DNA of 64,000 nt from Hygrocybe punicea (taxonomy: Eukaryota > Basidiomycota > Agaricomycetes > Agaricales > Hygrophoraceae): positions 8,173,437 through 8,237,436 of the forward strand of contig OY744463.1 in assembly GCA_963556145.1 (NCBI GenBank), given 5' to 3'. This document shows, piece by piece, positions 40,013 through 55,216 of this stretch (within the stretch, counting starts at the first letter, position 1; each line of letters starts with the position of its first letter). The notes under the pieces are model-generated. The model searched no databases and was not told the origin of the DNA. It saw nothing but the letters and a program-made list of their open reading frames with translations. The position numbers and the translations under genes were made by a program.

Positions 40013-43000
40013 CACATTTCGTGCCATCCCTCCTCATACCATCCTCTTTCAGGGTCCTCGCCATCGCGATCCTGGACCCCGAATGCCCCCGGTGGACATC
40101 GCTTGCAGTGACTCATACATATGTCATATTTATACCCTTGTAATGGCTTTATCTTGTAACGCTTGCTTGGATATCACTTTCTTGCCCAAATGCGGTATGT
40201 GTTTCTCGTCCGCGGTCATTGTGGCTGCATTCACAGGGTTCAAAAACCCCTGGTTCGTGTCGATTGCATAACATTCCCATGGTCGGTTCTCCCTCGCAAA
40301 CCACTGTTCCCACGATTGTGCACCCCGTATAGTCACTGCTTGCGAATGGAATCCAACCATGGGAAGCACAAACTGACCACGCAGATCGGGGAATAGGAGC
40401 CTGGCTTTCAGAATCTGAGACAATTTCGGCGATAGCTACACAGGTTCTTCCCTGCAAACCAAATCGGCGAATGCTACCATCTGCCACCCAGGAAAGCTAT
40501 TAGTCTGATGGATTGTGGTACCATTCGCCGGTAGTGGTGGGATCGGGATCACATGAACCTGGGCCACTGGAATCACATGACTGGCACACGTCCAGGATCA
40601 CATGACCGACACCAGGATCACATGACTGCACAGCACTACATAAGCGATCGTCACGTGACTGTATCAAGACTTACATGGCTGATACCTGTATTATATAATG
40701 ATGGATCACATGACTGACACCCAGGATCACATGACTGGCGCATGCAGGATCACATGATCGACTTCTGGATCACATGATTGCACAGCATTACATAAGCGAT
40801 CATCACGTGAGTGTATCATGACTCACATGATTGATATCTGTATTACATAACCATGGATCACGTGACTGAATCACATGATTATCACATGATTTGCCATCAC
40901 GATCACATGAGTGCACAGCATTACATAAGCGATCGTGGCCATATATTTCAATTTCTGTCTTGCATAATACACTTGCTATATATGCATGTATATATATATA
41001 GATCGTACTGTTCTAACCTTCCGAGCAATGACGTTGTCAGACGAGCAACCTGCCGAGCACCTAATCGCGTTTAACCAGGTAATCATATGCTTATTTGTAG
41101 CACGGCTATCATACATAAGCCTAGTATGACTGGTATGACTGGTATGTACTGATGCGAACGAATAGAGCCTATTTGCTGATGGTCGCCATGGCAACAGTGG
41201 CTTACCACATCGAACGGTGGTGACCATCACCCGATCGGTGGCTGCGAGTGTCACGAACATCACGAACGTCACAAATATGATCCTGGCTATAGATAATGAC
41301 AGGAACATGTTGAAATGGGCTTGCTGGTGCATGTAACCGTTCGTTTCCACCCGAGAGCGTTCCTGGATGATCTCATCGCGTCCCCGGGCATCGAATACAC
41401 CATACAGCATTTTTTATAGCAAGAAGACAACCCAACTTTCAAATATTTGCGCACGTTTGGTCTCCACCCACATTTCGTGCCATCCCTCCTCATACCATCC
41501 TCTTTCAGGGTCCTCGCCATCGCGATCCTGGACCCCGAATGCCCCCGGTGGACATCGCTTGCAGTGACTCATACATATGTCATATTTATACCCTTGTAAT
41601 GGCTTTATCTTGTAACGCTTGCTTGGATATCACTTTCTTGCCCAAATGCGGTATGTGTTTCTCGTCCGCGGTCATTGTGGCTGCATTCACAGGGTTCAAA
41701 AACCCCTGGTTCGTGTCGATTGCATAACATTCCCATGGTCGGTTCTCCCTCGCAAACCACTGTTCCCACGATTGTGCACCCCGTATAGTCACTGCTTGCG
41801 AATGGAATCCAACCATGGGAAGCACAAACTGACCACGCAGATCGGGGAATAGGAGCCTGGCTTTCAGAATCTGAGACAATTTCGGCGATAGCTACACAGG
41901 TTCTTCCCTGCAAACCAAATCGGCGAATGCTACCATCTGCCACCCAGGAAAGCTATTAGTCTGATGGATTGTGGTACCATTCGCCGGTAGTGGTGGGATC
42001 GGGATCACATGAACCTGGGCCACTGGAATCACATGACTGGCACACGTCCAGGATCACATGACCGACACCAGGATCACATGACTGCACAGCACTACATAAG
42101 CGATCGTCACGTGACTGTATCAAGACTTACATGGCTGATACCTGTATTATATAATGATGGATCACATGACTGACACCCAGGATCACATGACTGGCGCATG
42201 CAGGATCACATGATCGACTTCTGGATCACATGATTGCACAGCATTACATAAGCGATCATCACGTGAGTGTATCATGACTCACATGATTGATATCTGTATT
42301 ACATAACCATGGATCACGTGACTGAATCACATGATTATCACATGATTTGCCATCACGATCACATGAGTGCACAGCATTACATAAGCGATCGTGGCCATAT
42401 ATTTCAATTTCTGTCTTGCATAATACACTTGCTATATATGCATGTATATATATATAGATCGTACTGTTCTAACCTTCCGAGCAATGACGTTGTCAGACGA
42501 GCAACCTGCCGAGCACCTAATCGCGTTTAACCAGGTAATCATATGCTTATTTGTAGCACGGCTATCATACATAAGCCTAGTATGACTGGTATGACTGGTA
42601 TGTACTGATGCGAACGAATAGAGCCTATTTGCTGATGGTCGCCATGGCAACAGTGGCTTACCACATCGAACGGTGGTGACCATCACCCGATCGGTGGCTG
42701 CGAGTGTCACGAACATCACGAACGTCACAAATATGATCCTGGCTATAGATAATGACAGGAACATGTTGAAATGGGCTTGCTGGTGCATGTAACCGTTCGT
42801 TTCCACCCGAGAGCGTTCCTGGATGATCTCATCGCGTCCCCGGGCATCGAATACACCATACAGCATTTTTTATAGCAAGAAGACAACCCAACTTTCAAAT
42901 ATTTGCGCACGTTTGGTCTCCACCCACATTTCGTGCCATCCCTCCTCATACCATCCTCTTTCAGGGTCCTCGCCATCGCGATCCTGGACCCCGAATGCCC

Positions 43001-44600
43001 CCGGTGGACATCGCTTGCAGTGACTCATACATATGTCATATTTATACCCTTGTAATGGCTTTATCTTGTAACGCTTGCTTGGATATCACTTTCTTGCCCA
43101 AATGCGGTATGTGTTTCTCGTCCGCGGTCATTGTGGCTGCATTCACAGGGTTCAAAAACCCCTGGTTCGTGTCGATTGCATAACATTCCCATGGTCGGTT
43201 CTCCCTCGCAAACCACTGTTCCCACGATTGTGCACCCCGTATAGTCACTGCTTGCGAATGGAATCCAACCATGGGAAGCACAAACTGACCACGCAGATCG
43301 GGGAATAGGAGCCTGGCTTTCAGAATCTGAGACAATTTCGGCGATAGCTACACAGGTTCTTCCCTGCAAACCAAATCGGCGAATGCTACCATCTGCCACC
43401 CAGGAAAGCTATTAGTCTGATGGATTGTGGTACCATTCGCCGGTAGTGGTGGGATCGGGATCACATGAACCTGGGCCACTGGAATCACATGACTGGCACA
43501 CGTCCAGGATCACATGACCGACACCAGGATCACATGACTGCACAGCACTACATAAGCGATCGTCACGTGACTGTATCAAGACTTACATGGCTGATACCTG
43601 TATTATATAATGATGGATCACATGACTGACACCCAGGATCACATGACTGGCGCATGCAGGATCACATGATCGACTTCTGGATCACATGATTGCACAGCAT
43701 TACATAAGCGATCATCACGTGAGTGTATCATGACTCACATGATTGATATCTGTATTACATAACCATGGATCACGTGACTGAATCACATGATTATCACATG
43801 ATTTGCCATCACGATCACATGAGTGCACAGCATTACATAAGCGATCGTGGCCATATATTTCAATTTCTGTCTTGCATAATACACTTGCTATATATGCATG
43901 TATATATATATAGATCGTACTGTTCTAACCTTCCGAGCAATGACGTTGTCAGACGAGCAACCTGCCGAGCACCTAATCGCGTTTAACCAGGTAATCATAT
44001 GCTTATTTGTAGCACGGCTATCATACATAAGCCTAGTATGACTGGTATGACTGGTATGTACTGATGCGAACGAATAGAGCCTATTTGCTGATGGTCGCCA
44101 TGGCAACAGTGGCTTACCACATCGAACGGTGGTGACCATCACCCGATCGGTGGCTGCGAGTGTCACGAACATCACGAACGTCACAAATATGATCCTGGCT
44201 ATAGATAATGACAGGAACATGTTGAAATGGGCTTGCTGGTGCATGTAACCGTTCGTTTCCACCCGAGAGCGTTCCTGGATGATCTCATCGCGTCCCCGGG
44301 CATCGAATACACCATACAGCATTTTTTATAGCAAGAAGACAACCCAACTTTCAAATATTTGCGCACGTTTGGTCTCCACCCACATTTCGTGCCATCCCTC
44401 CTCATACCATCCTCTTTCAGGGTCCTCGCCATCGCGATCCTGGACCCCGAATGCCCCCGGTGGACATCGCTTGCAGTGACTCATACATATGTCATATTTA
44501 TACCCTTGTAATGGCTTTATCTTGTAACGCTTGCTTGGATATCACTTTCTTGCCCAAATGCGGTATGTGTTTCTCGTCCGCGGTCATTGTGGCTGCATTC

Positions 44601-47513
44601 GCAGGGTTCAAAAACCCCTGGTTCGTGTCGATTGCATAACATTCCCATGGTCGGTTCTCCCTCGCAAACCACTGTTCCCACGATTGTGCACCCCGTATAG
44701 TCACTGCTTGCGAATGGAATCCAACCATGGGAAGCACAAACTGACCACGCAGATCGGGGAATAGGAGCCTGGCTTTCAGAATCTGAGACAATTTCGGCGA
44801 TAGCTACACAGGTTCTTCCCTGCAAACCAAATCGGCGAATGCTACCATCTGCCACCCAGGAAAGCTATTAGTCTGATGGATTGTGGTACCATTCGCCGGT
44901 AGTGGTGGGATCGGGATCACATGAACCTGGGCCACTGGAATCACATGACTGGCACACGTCCAGGATCACATGACCGACACCAGGATCACATGACTGCACA
45001 GCACTACATAAGCGATCGTCACGTGACTGTATCAAGACTTACATGGCTGATACCTGTATTATATAATGATGGATCACATGACTGACACCCAGGATCACAT
45101 GACTGGCGCATGCAGGATCACATGATCGACTTCTGGATCACATGATTGCACAGCATTACATAAGCGATCATCACGTGAGTGTATCATGACTCACATGATT
45201 GATATCTGTATTACATAACCATGGATCACGTGACTGAATCACATGATTATCACATGATTTGCCATCACGATCACATGAGTGCACAGCATTACATAAGCGA
45301 TCGTGGCCATATATTTCAATTTCTGTCTTGCATAATACACTTGCTATATATGCATGTATATATATATAGATCGTACTGTTCTAACCTTCCGAGCAATGAC
45401 GTTGTCAGACGAGCAACCTGCCGAGCACCTAATCGCGTTTAACCAGGTAATCATATGCTTATTTGTAGCACGGCTATCATACATAAGCCTAGTATGACTG
45501 GTATGACTGGTATGTACTGATGCGAACGAATAGAGCCTATTTGCTGATGGTCGCCATGGCAACAGTGGCTTACCACATCGAACGGTGGTGACCATCACCC
45601 GATCGGTGGCTGCGAGTGTCACGAACATCACGAACGTCACAAATATGATCCTGGCTATAGATAATGACAGGAACATGTTGAAATGGGCTTGCTGGTGCAT
45701 GTAACCGTTCGTTTCCACCCGAGAGCGTTCCTGGATGATCTCATCGCGTCCCCGGGCATCGAATACACCATACAGCATTTTTTATAGCAAGAAGACAACC
45801 CAACTTTCAAATATTTGCGCACGTTTGGTCTCCACCCACATTTCGTGCCATCCCTCCTCATACCATCCTCTTTCAGGGTCCTCGCCATCGCGATCCTGGA
45901 CCCCGAATGCCCCCGGTGGACATCGCTTGCAGTGACTCATACATATGTCATATTTATACCCTTGTAATGGCTTTATCTTGTAACGCTTGCTTGGATATCA
46001 CTTTCTTGCCCAAATGCGGTATGTGTTTCTCGTCCGCGGTCATTGTGGCTGCATTCGCAGGGTTCAAAAACCCCTGGTTCGTGTCGATTGCATAACATTC
46101 CCATGGTCGGTTCTCCCTCGCAAACCACTGTTCCCACGATTGTGCACCCCGTATAGTCACTGCTTGCGAATGGAATCCAACCATGGGAAGCACAAACTGA
46201 CCACGCAGATCGGGGAATAGGAGCCTGGCTTTCAGAATCTGAGACAATTTCGGCGATAGCTACACAGGTTCTTCCCTGCAAACCAAATCGGCGAATGCTA
46301 CCATCTGCCACCCAGGAAAGCTATTAGTCTGATGGATTGTGGTACCATTCGCCGGTAGTGGTGGGATCGGGATCACATGAACCTGGGCCACTGGAATCAC
46401 ATGACTGGCACACGTCCAGGATCACATGACCGACACCAGGATCACATGACTGCACAGCACTACATAAGCGATCGTCACGTGACTGTATCAAGACTTACAT
46501 GGCTGATACCTGTATTATATAATGATGGATCACATGACTGACACCCAGGATCACATGACTGGCGCATGCAGGATCACATGATCGACTTCTGGATCACATG
46601 ATTGCACAGCATTACATAAGCGATCATCACGTGAGTGTATCATGACTCACATGATTGATATCTGTATTACATAACCATGGATCACGTGACTGAATCACAT
46701 GATTATCACATGATTTGCCATCACGATCACATGAGTGCACAGCATTACATAAGCGATCGTGGCCATATATTTCAATTTCTGTCTTGCATAATACACTTGC
46801 TATATATGCATGTATATATATATAGATCGTACTGTTCTAACCTTCCGAGCAATGACGTTGTCAGACGAGCAACCTGCCGAGCACCTAATCGCGTTTAACC
46901 AGGTAATCATATGCTTATTTGTAGCACGGCTATCATACATAAGCCTAGTATGACTGGTATGACTGGTATGTACTGATGCGAACGAATAGAGCCTATTTGC
47001 TGATGGTCGCCATGGCAACAGTGGCTTACCACATCGAACGGTGGTGACCATCACCCGATCGGTGGCTGCGAGTGTCACGAACATCACGAACGTCACAAAT
47101 ATGATCCTGGCTATAGATAATGACAGGAACATGTTGAAATGGGCTTGCTGGTGCATGTAACCGTTCGTTTCCACCCGAGAGCGTTCCTGGATGATCTCAT
47201 CGCGTCCCCGGGCATCGAATACACCATACAGCATTTTTTATAGCAAGAAGACAACCCAACTTTCAAATATTTGCGCACGTTTGGTCTCCACCCACATTTC
47301 GTGCCATCCCTCCTCATACCATCCTCTTTCAGGGTCCTCGCCATCGCGATCCTGGACCCCGAATGCCCCCGGTGGACATCGCTTGCAGTGACTCATACAT
47401 ATGTCATATTTATACCCTTGTAATGGCTTTATCTTGTAACGCTTGCTTGGATATCACTTTCTTGCCCAAATGCGGTATGTGTTTCTCGTCCGCGGTCATT
47501 GTGGCTGCATTCG
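44601..47513. repeat. Three consecutive units sharing an A-to-G variant
   Basis: GCATTCACAGG reads GCATTCGCAGG at 44601, 46057 and 47513 and nowhere else that I see. The three carriers are adjacent, in the units starting at 43487, 44943 and 46399. In the minus-strand frame 1 the change is Val to Ala. A variant confined to a contiguous block points to local duplication of units or short-range conversion after the mutation arose. Confidence 0.9.
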
Positions 47514-50500
47514 CAGGGTTCAAAAACCCCTGGTTCGTGTCGATTGCATAACATTCCCATGGTCGGTTCTCCCTCGCAAACCACTGTTCCCACGATTGTG
47601 CACCCCGTATAGTCACTGCTTGCGAATGGAATCCAACCATGGGAAGCACAAACTGACCACGCAGATCGGGGAATAGGAGCCTGGCTTTCAGAATCTGAGA
47701 CAATTTCGGCGATAGCTACACAGGTTCTTCCCTGCAAACCAAATCGGCGAATGCTACCATCTGCCACCCAGGAAAGCTATTAGTCTGATGGATTGTGGTA
47801 CCATTCGCCGGTAGTGGTGGGATCGGGATCACATGAACCTGGGCCACTGGAATCACATGACTGGCACACGTCCAGGATCACATGACCGACACCAGGATCA
47901 CATGACTGCACAGCACTACATAAGCGATCGTCACGTGACTGTATCAAGACTTACATGGCTGATACCTGTATTATATAATGATGGATCACATGACTGACAC
48001 CCAGGATCACATGACTGGCGCATGCAGGATCACATGATCGACTTCTGGATCACATGATTGCACAGCATTACATAAGCGATCATCACGTGAGTGTATCATG
48101 ACTCACATGATTGATATCTGTATTACATAACCATGGATCACGTGACTGAATCACATGATTATCACATGATTTGCCATCACGATCACATGAGTGCACAGCA
48201 TTACATAAGCGATCGTGGCCATATATTTCAATTTCTGTCTTGCATAATACACTTGCTATATATGCATGTATATATATATAGATCGTACTGTTCTAACCTT
48301 CCGAGCAATGACGTTGTCAGACGAGCAACCTGCCGAGCACCTAATCGCGTTTAACCAGGTAATCATATGCTTATTTGTAGCACGGCTATCATACATAAGC
48401 CTAGTATGACTGGTATGACTGGTATGTACTGATGCGAACGAATAGAGCCTATTTGCTGATGGTCGCCATGGCAACAGTGGCTTACCACATCGAACGGTGG
48501 TGACCATCACCCGATCGGTGGCTGCGAGTGTCACGAACATCACGAACGTCACAAATATGATCCTGGCTATAGATAATGACAGGAACATGTTGAAATGGGC
48601 TTGCTGGTGCATGTAACCGTTCGTTTCCACCCGAGAGCGTTCCTGGATGATCTCATCGCGTCCCCGGGCATCGAATACACCATACAGCATTTTTTATAGC
48701 AAGAAGACAACCCAACTTTCAAATATTTGCGCACGTTTGGTCTCCACCCACATTTCGTGCCATCCCTCCTCATACCATCCTCTTTCAGGGTCCTCGCCAT
48801 CGCGATCCTGGACCCCGAATGCCCCCGGTGGACATCGCTTGCAGTGACTCATACATATGTCATATTTATACCCTTGTAATGGCTTTATCTTGTAACGCTT
48901 GCTTGGATATCACTTTCTTGCCCAAATGCGGTATGTGTTTCTCGTCCGCGGTCATTGTGGCTGCATTCACAGGGTTCAAAAACCCCTGGTTCGTGTCGAT
49001 TGCATAACATTCCCATGGTCGGTTCTCCCTCGCAAACCACTGTTCCCACGATTGTGCACCCCGTATAGTCACTGCTTGCGAATGGAATCCAACCATGGGA
49101 AGCACAAACTGACCACGCAGATCGGGGAATAGGAGCCTGGCTTTCAGAATCTGAGACAATTTCGGCGATAGCTACACAGGTTCTTCCCTGCAAACCAAAT
49201 CGGCGAATGCTACCATCTGCCACCCAGGAAAGCTATTAGTCTGATGGATTGTGGTACCATTCGCCGGTAGTGGTGGGATCGGGATCACATGAACCTGGGC
49301 CACTGGAATCACATGACTGGCACACGTCCAGGATCACATGACCGACACCAGGATCACATGACTGCACAGCACTACATAAGCGATCGTCACGTGACTGTAT
49401 CAAGACTTACATGGCTGATACCTGTATTATATAATGATGGATCACATGACTGACACCCAGGATCACATGACTGGCGCATGCAGGATCACATGATCGACTT
49501 CTGGATCACATGATTGCACAGCATTACATAAGCGATCATCACGTGAGTGTATCATGACTCACATGATTGATATCTGTATTACATAACCATGGATCACGTG
49601 ACTGAATCACATGATTATCACATGATTTGCCATCACGATCACATGAGTGCACAGCATTACATAAGCGATCGTGGCCATATATTTCAATTTCTGTCTTGCA
49701 TAATACACTTGCTATATATGCATGTATATATATATAGATCGTACTGTTCTAACCTTCCGAGCAATGACGTTGTCAGACGAGCAACCTGCCGAGCACCTAA
49801 TCGCGTTTAACCAGGTAATCATATGCTTATTTGTAGCACGGCTATCATACATAAGCCTAGTATGACTGGTATGACTGGTATGTACTGATGCGAACGAATA
49901 GAGCCTATTTGCTGATGGTCGCCATGGCAACAGTGGCTTACCACATCGAACGGTGGTGACCATCACCCGATCGGTGGCTGCGAGTGTCACGAACATCACG
50001 AACGTCACAAATATGATCCTGGCTATAGATAATGACAGGAACATGTTGAAATGGGCTTGCTGGTGCATGTAACCGTTCGTTTCCACCCGAGAGCGTTCCT
50101 GGATGATCTCATCGCGTCCCCGGGCATCGAATACACCATACAGCATTTTTTATAGCAAGAAGACAACCCAACTTTCAAATATTTGCGCACGTTTGGTCTC
50201 CACCCACATTTCGTGCCATCCCTCCTCATACCATCCTCTTTCAGGGTCCTCGCCATCGCGATCCTGGACCCCGAATGCCCCCGGTGGACATCGCTTGCAG
50301 TGACTCATACATATGTCATATTTATACCCTTGTAATGGCTTTATCTTGTAACGCTTGCTTGGATATCACTTTCTTGCCCAAATGCGGTATGTGTTTCTCG
50401 TCCGCGGTCATTGTGGCTGCATTCACAGGGTTCAAAAACCCCTGGTTCGTGTCGATTGCATAACATTCCCATGGTCGGTTCTCCCTCGCAAACCACTGTT

Positions 50501-53500
50501 CCCACGATTGTGCACCCCGTATAGTCACTGCTTGCGAATGGAATCCAACCATGGGAAGCACAAACTGACCACGCAGATCGGGGAATAGGAGCCTGGCTTT
50601 CAGAATCTGAGACAATTTCGGCGATAGCTACACAGGTTCTTCCCTGCAAACCAAATCGGCGAATGCTACCATCTGCCACCCAGGAAAGCTATTAGTCTGA
50701 TGGATTGTGGTACCATTCGCCGGTAGTGGTGGGATCGGGATCACATGAACCTGGGCCACTGGAATCACATGACTGGCACACGTCCAGGATCACATGACCG
50801 ACACCAGGATCACATGACTGCACAGCACTACATAAGCGATCGTCACGTGACTGTATCAAGACTTACATGGCTGATACCTGTATTATATAATGATGGATCA
50901 CATGACTGACACCCAGGATCACATGACTGGCGCATGCAGGATCACATGATCGACTTCTGGATCACATGATTGCACAGCATTACATAAGCGATCATCACGT
51001 GAGTGTATCATGACTCACATGATTGATATCTGTATTACATAACCATGGATCACGTGACTGAATCACATGATTATCACATGATTTGCCATCACGATCACAT
51101 GAGTGCACAGCATTACATAAGCGATCGTGGCCATATATTTCAATTTCTGTCTTGCATAATACACTTGCTATATATGCATGTATATATATATAGATCGTAC
51201 TGTTCTAACCTTCCGAGCAATGACGTTGTCAGACGAGCAACCTGCCGAGCACCTAATCGCGTTTAACCAGGTAATCATATGCTTATTTGTAGCACGGCTA
51301 TCATACATAAGCCTAGTATGACTGGTATGACTGGTATGTACTGATGCGAACGAATAGAGCCTATTTGCTGATGGTCGCCATGGCAACAGTGGCTTACCAC
51401 ATCGAACGGTGGTGACCATCACCCGATCGGTGGCTGCGAGTGTCACGAACATCACGAACGTCACAAATATGATCCTGGCTATAGATAATGACAGGAACAT
51501 GTTGAAATGGGCTTGCTGGTGCATGTAACCGTTCGTTTCCACCCGAGAGCGTTCCTGGATGATCTCATCGCGTCCCCGGGCATCGAATACACCATACAGC
51601 ATTTTTTATAGCAAGAAGACAACCCAACTTTCAAATATTTGCGCACGTTTGGTCTCCACCCACATTTCGTGCCATCCCTCCTCATACCATCCTCTTTCAG
51701 GGTCCTCGCCATCGCGATCCTGGACCCCGAATGCCCCCGGTGGACATCGCTTGCAGTGACTCATACATATGTCATATTTATACCCTTGTAATGGCTTTAT
51801 CTTGTAACGCTTGCTTGGATATCACTTTCTTGCCCAAATGCGGTATGTGTTTCTCGTCCGCGGTCATTGTGGCTGCATTCACAGGGTTCAAAAACCCCTG
51901 GTTCGTGTCGATTGCATAACATTCCCATGGTCGGTTCTCCCTCGCAAACCACTGTTCCCACGATTGTGCACCCCGTATAGTCACTGCTTGCGAATGGAAT
52001 CCAACCATGGGAAGCACAAACTGACCACGCAGATCGGGGAATAGGAGCCTGGCTTTCAGAATCTGAGACAATTTCGGCGATAGCTACACAGGTTCTTCCC
52101 TGCAAACCAAATCGGCGAATGCTACCATCTGCCACCCAGGAAAGCTATTAGTCTGATGGATTGTGGTACCATTCGCCGGTAGTGGTGGGATCGGGATCAC
52201 ATGAACCTGGGCCACTGGAATCACATGACTGGCACACGTCCAGGATCACATGACCGACACCAGGATCACATGACTGCACAGCACTACATAAGCGATCGTC
52301 ACGTGACTGTATCAAGACTTACATGGCTGATACCTGTATTATATAATGATGGATCACATGACTGACACCCAGGATCACATGACTGGCGCATGCAGGATCA
52401 CATGATCGACTTCTGGATCACATGATTGCACAGCATTACATAAGCGATCATCACGTGAGTGTATCATGACTCACATGATTGATATCTGTATTACATAACC
52501 ATGGATCACGTGACTGAATCACATGATTATCACATGATTTGCCATCACGATCACATGAGTGCACAGCATTACATAAGCGATCGTGGCCATATATTTCAAT
52601 TTCTGTCTTGCATAATACACTTGCTATATATGCATGTATATATATATAGATCGTACTGTTCTAACCTTCCGAGCAATGACGTTGTCAGACGAGCAACCTG
52701 CCGAGCACCTAATCGCGTTTAACCAGGTAATCATATGCTTATTTGTAGCACGGCTATCATACATAAGCCTAGTATGACTGGTATGACTGGTATGTACTGA
52801 TGCGAACGAATAGAGCCTATTTGCTGATGGTCGCCATGGCAACAGTGGCTTACCACATCGAACGGTGGTGACCATCACCCGATCGGTGGCTGCGAGTGTC
52901 ACGAACATCACGAACGTCACAAATATGATCCTGGCTATAGATAATGACAGGAACATGTTGAAATGGGCTTGCTGGTGCATGTAACCGTTCGTTTCCACCC
53001 GAGAGCGTTCCTGGATGATCTCATCGCGTCCCCGGGCATCGAATACACCATACAGCATTTTTTATAGCAAGAAGACAACCCAACTTTCAAATATTTGCGC
53101 ACGTTTGGTCTCCACCCACATTTCGTGCCATCCCTCCTCATACCATCCTCTTTCAGGGTCCTCGCCATCGCGATCCTGGACCCCGAATGCCCCCGGTGGA
53201 CATCGCTTGCAGTGACTCATACATATGTCATATTTATACCCTTGTAATGGCTTTATCTTGTAACGCTTGCTTGGATATCACTTTCTTGCCCAAATGCGGT
53301 ATGTGTTTCTCGTCCGCGGTCATTGTGGCTGCATTCACAGGGTTCAAAAACCCCTGGTTCGTGTCGATTGCATAACATTCCCATGGTCGGTTCTCCCTCG
53401 CAAACCACTGTTCCCACGATTGTGCACCCCGTATAGTCACTGCTTGCGAATGGAATCCAACCATGGGAAGCACAAACTGACCACGCAGATCGGGGAATAG

Positions 53501-53700
53501 GAGCCTGGCTTTCAGAATCTGAGACAATTTCGGCGATAGCTACACAGGTTCTTCCCTGCAAACCAAATCGGCGAATGCTACCATCTGCCACCCAGGAAAG
53601 CTATTAGTCTGATGGATTGTGGTACCATTCGCCGGTAGTGGTGGGATCGGGATCACATGAACCTGGGCCACTGGAATCACATGACTGGCACACGTCCAGG

Positions 53701-53740
53701 ATCACATGACCGACACCAGGATCACATGACCGACACCAGG
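53701..53740 (+). repeat. 20-base tandem duplication carrying an extra TCACATGA site (first of two units)
   Basis: The 20-mer ATCACATGACCGACACCAGG occurs twice in a row here, at unit bases 23-42, and once in ordinary units. The unit becomes 1,476 bases long with 16 TCACRTGA sites. The step equals one of the common site spacings, so it shows directly how the cluster can grow. Confidence 0.95.
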
Positions 53741-55176
53741 ATCACATGACTGCACAGCACTACATAAGCGATCGTCACGTGACTGTATCAAGACTTACAT
53801 GGCTGATACCTGTATTATATAATGATGGATCACATGACTGACACCCAGGATCACATGACTGGCGCATGCAGGATCACATGATCGACTTCTGGATCACATG
53901 ATTGCACAGCATTACATAAGCGATCATCACGTGAGTGTATCATGACTCACATGATTGATATCTGTATTACATAACCATGGATCACGTGACTGAATCACAT
54001 GATTATCACATGATTTGCCATCACGATCACATGAGTGCACAGCATTACATAAGCGATCGTGGCCATATATTTCAATTTCTGTCTTGCATAATACACTTGC
54101 TATATATGCATGTATATATATATAGATCGTACTGTTCTAACCTTCCGAGCAATGACGTTGTCAGACGAGCAACCTGCCGAGCACCTAATCGCGTTTAACC
54201 AGGTAATCATATGCTTATTTGTAGCACGGCTATCATACATAAGCCTAGTATGACTGGTATGACTGGTATGTACTGATGCGAACGAATAGAGCCTATTTGC
54301 TGATGGTCGCCATGGCAACAGTGGCTTACCACATCGAACGGTGGTGACCATCACCCGATCGGTGGCTGCGAGTGTCACGAACATCACGAACGTCACAAAT
54401 ATGATCCTGGCTATAGATAATGACAGGAACATGTTGAAATGGGCTTGCTGGTGCATGTAACCGTTCGTTTCCACCCGAGAGCGTTCCTGGATGATCTCAT
54501 CGCGTCCCCGGGCATCGAATACACCATACAGCATTTTTTATAGCAAGAAGACAACCCAACTTTCAAATATTTGCGCACGTTTGGTCTCCACCCACATTTC
54601 GTGCCATCCCTCCTCATACCATCCTCTTTCAGGGTCCTCGCCATCGCGATCCTGGACCCCGAATGCCCCCGGTGGACATCGCTTGCAGTGACTCATACAT
54701 ATGTCATATTTATACCCTTGTAATGGCTTTATCTTGTAACGCTTGCTTGGATATCACTTTCTTGCCCAAATGCGGTATGTGTTTCTCGTCCGCGGTCATT
54801 GTGGCTGCATTCACAGGGTTCAAAAACCCCTGGTTCGTGTCGATTGCATAACATTCCCATGGTCGGTTCTCCCTCGCAAACCACTGTTCCCACGATTGTG
54901 CACCCCGTATAGTCACTGCTTGCGAATGGAATCCAACCATGGGAAGCACAAACTGACCACGCAGATCGGGGAATAGGAGCCTGGCTTTCAGAATCTGAGA
55001 CAATTTCGGCGATAGCTACACAGGTTCTTCCCTGCAAACCAAATCGGCGAATGCTACCATCTGCCACCCAGGAAAGCTATTAGTCTGATGGATTGTGGTA
55101 CCATTCGCCGGTAGTGGTGGGATCGGGATCACATGAACCTGGGCCACTGGAATCACATGACTGGCACACGTCCAGG

Positions 55177-55216
55177 ATCACATGACCGACACCAGGATCA
55201 CATGACCGACACCAGG
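55177..55216 (+). repeat. Same 20-base duplication in the next unit
   Basis: This is identical in sequence and position to the duplication at 53701, exactly 1,476 bases downstream. The adjacent unit probably inherited it by unit duplication or conversion. Units on either side, at 52223 and 56631, lack it. Confidence 0.95.
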
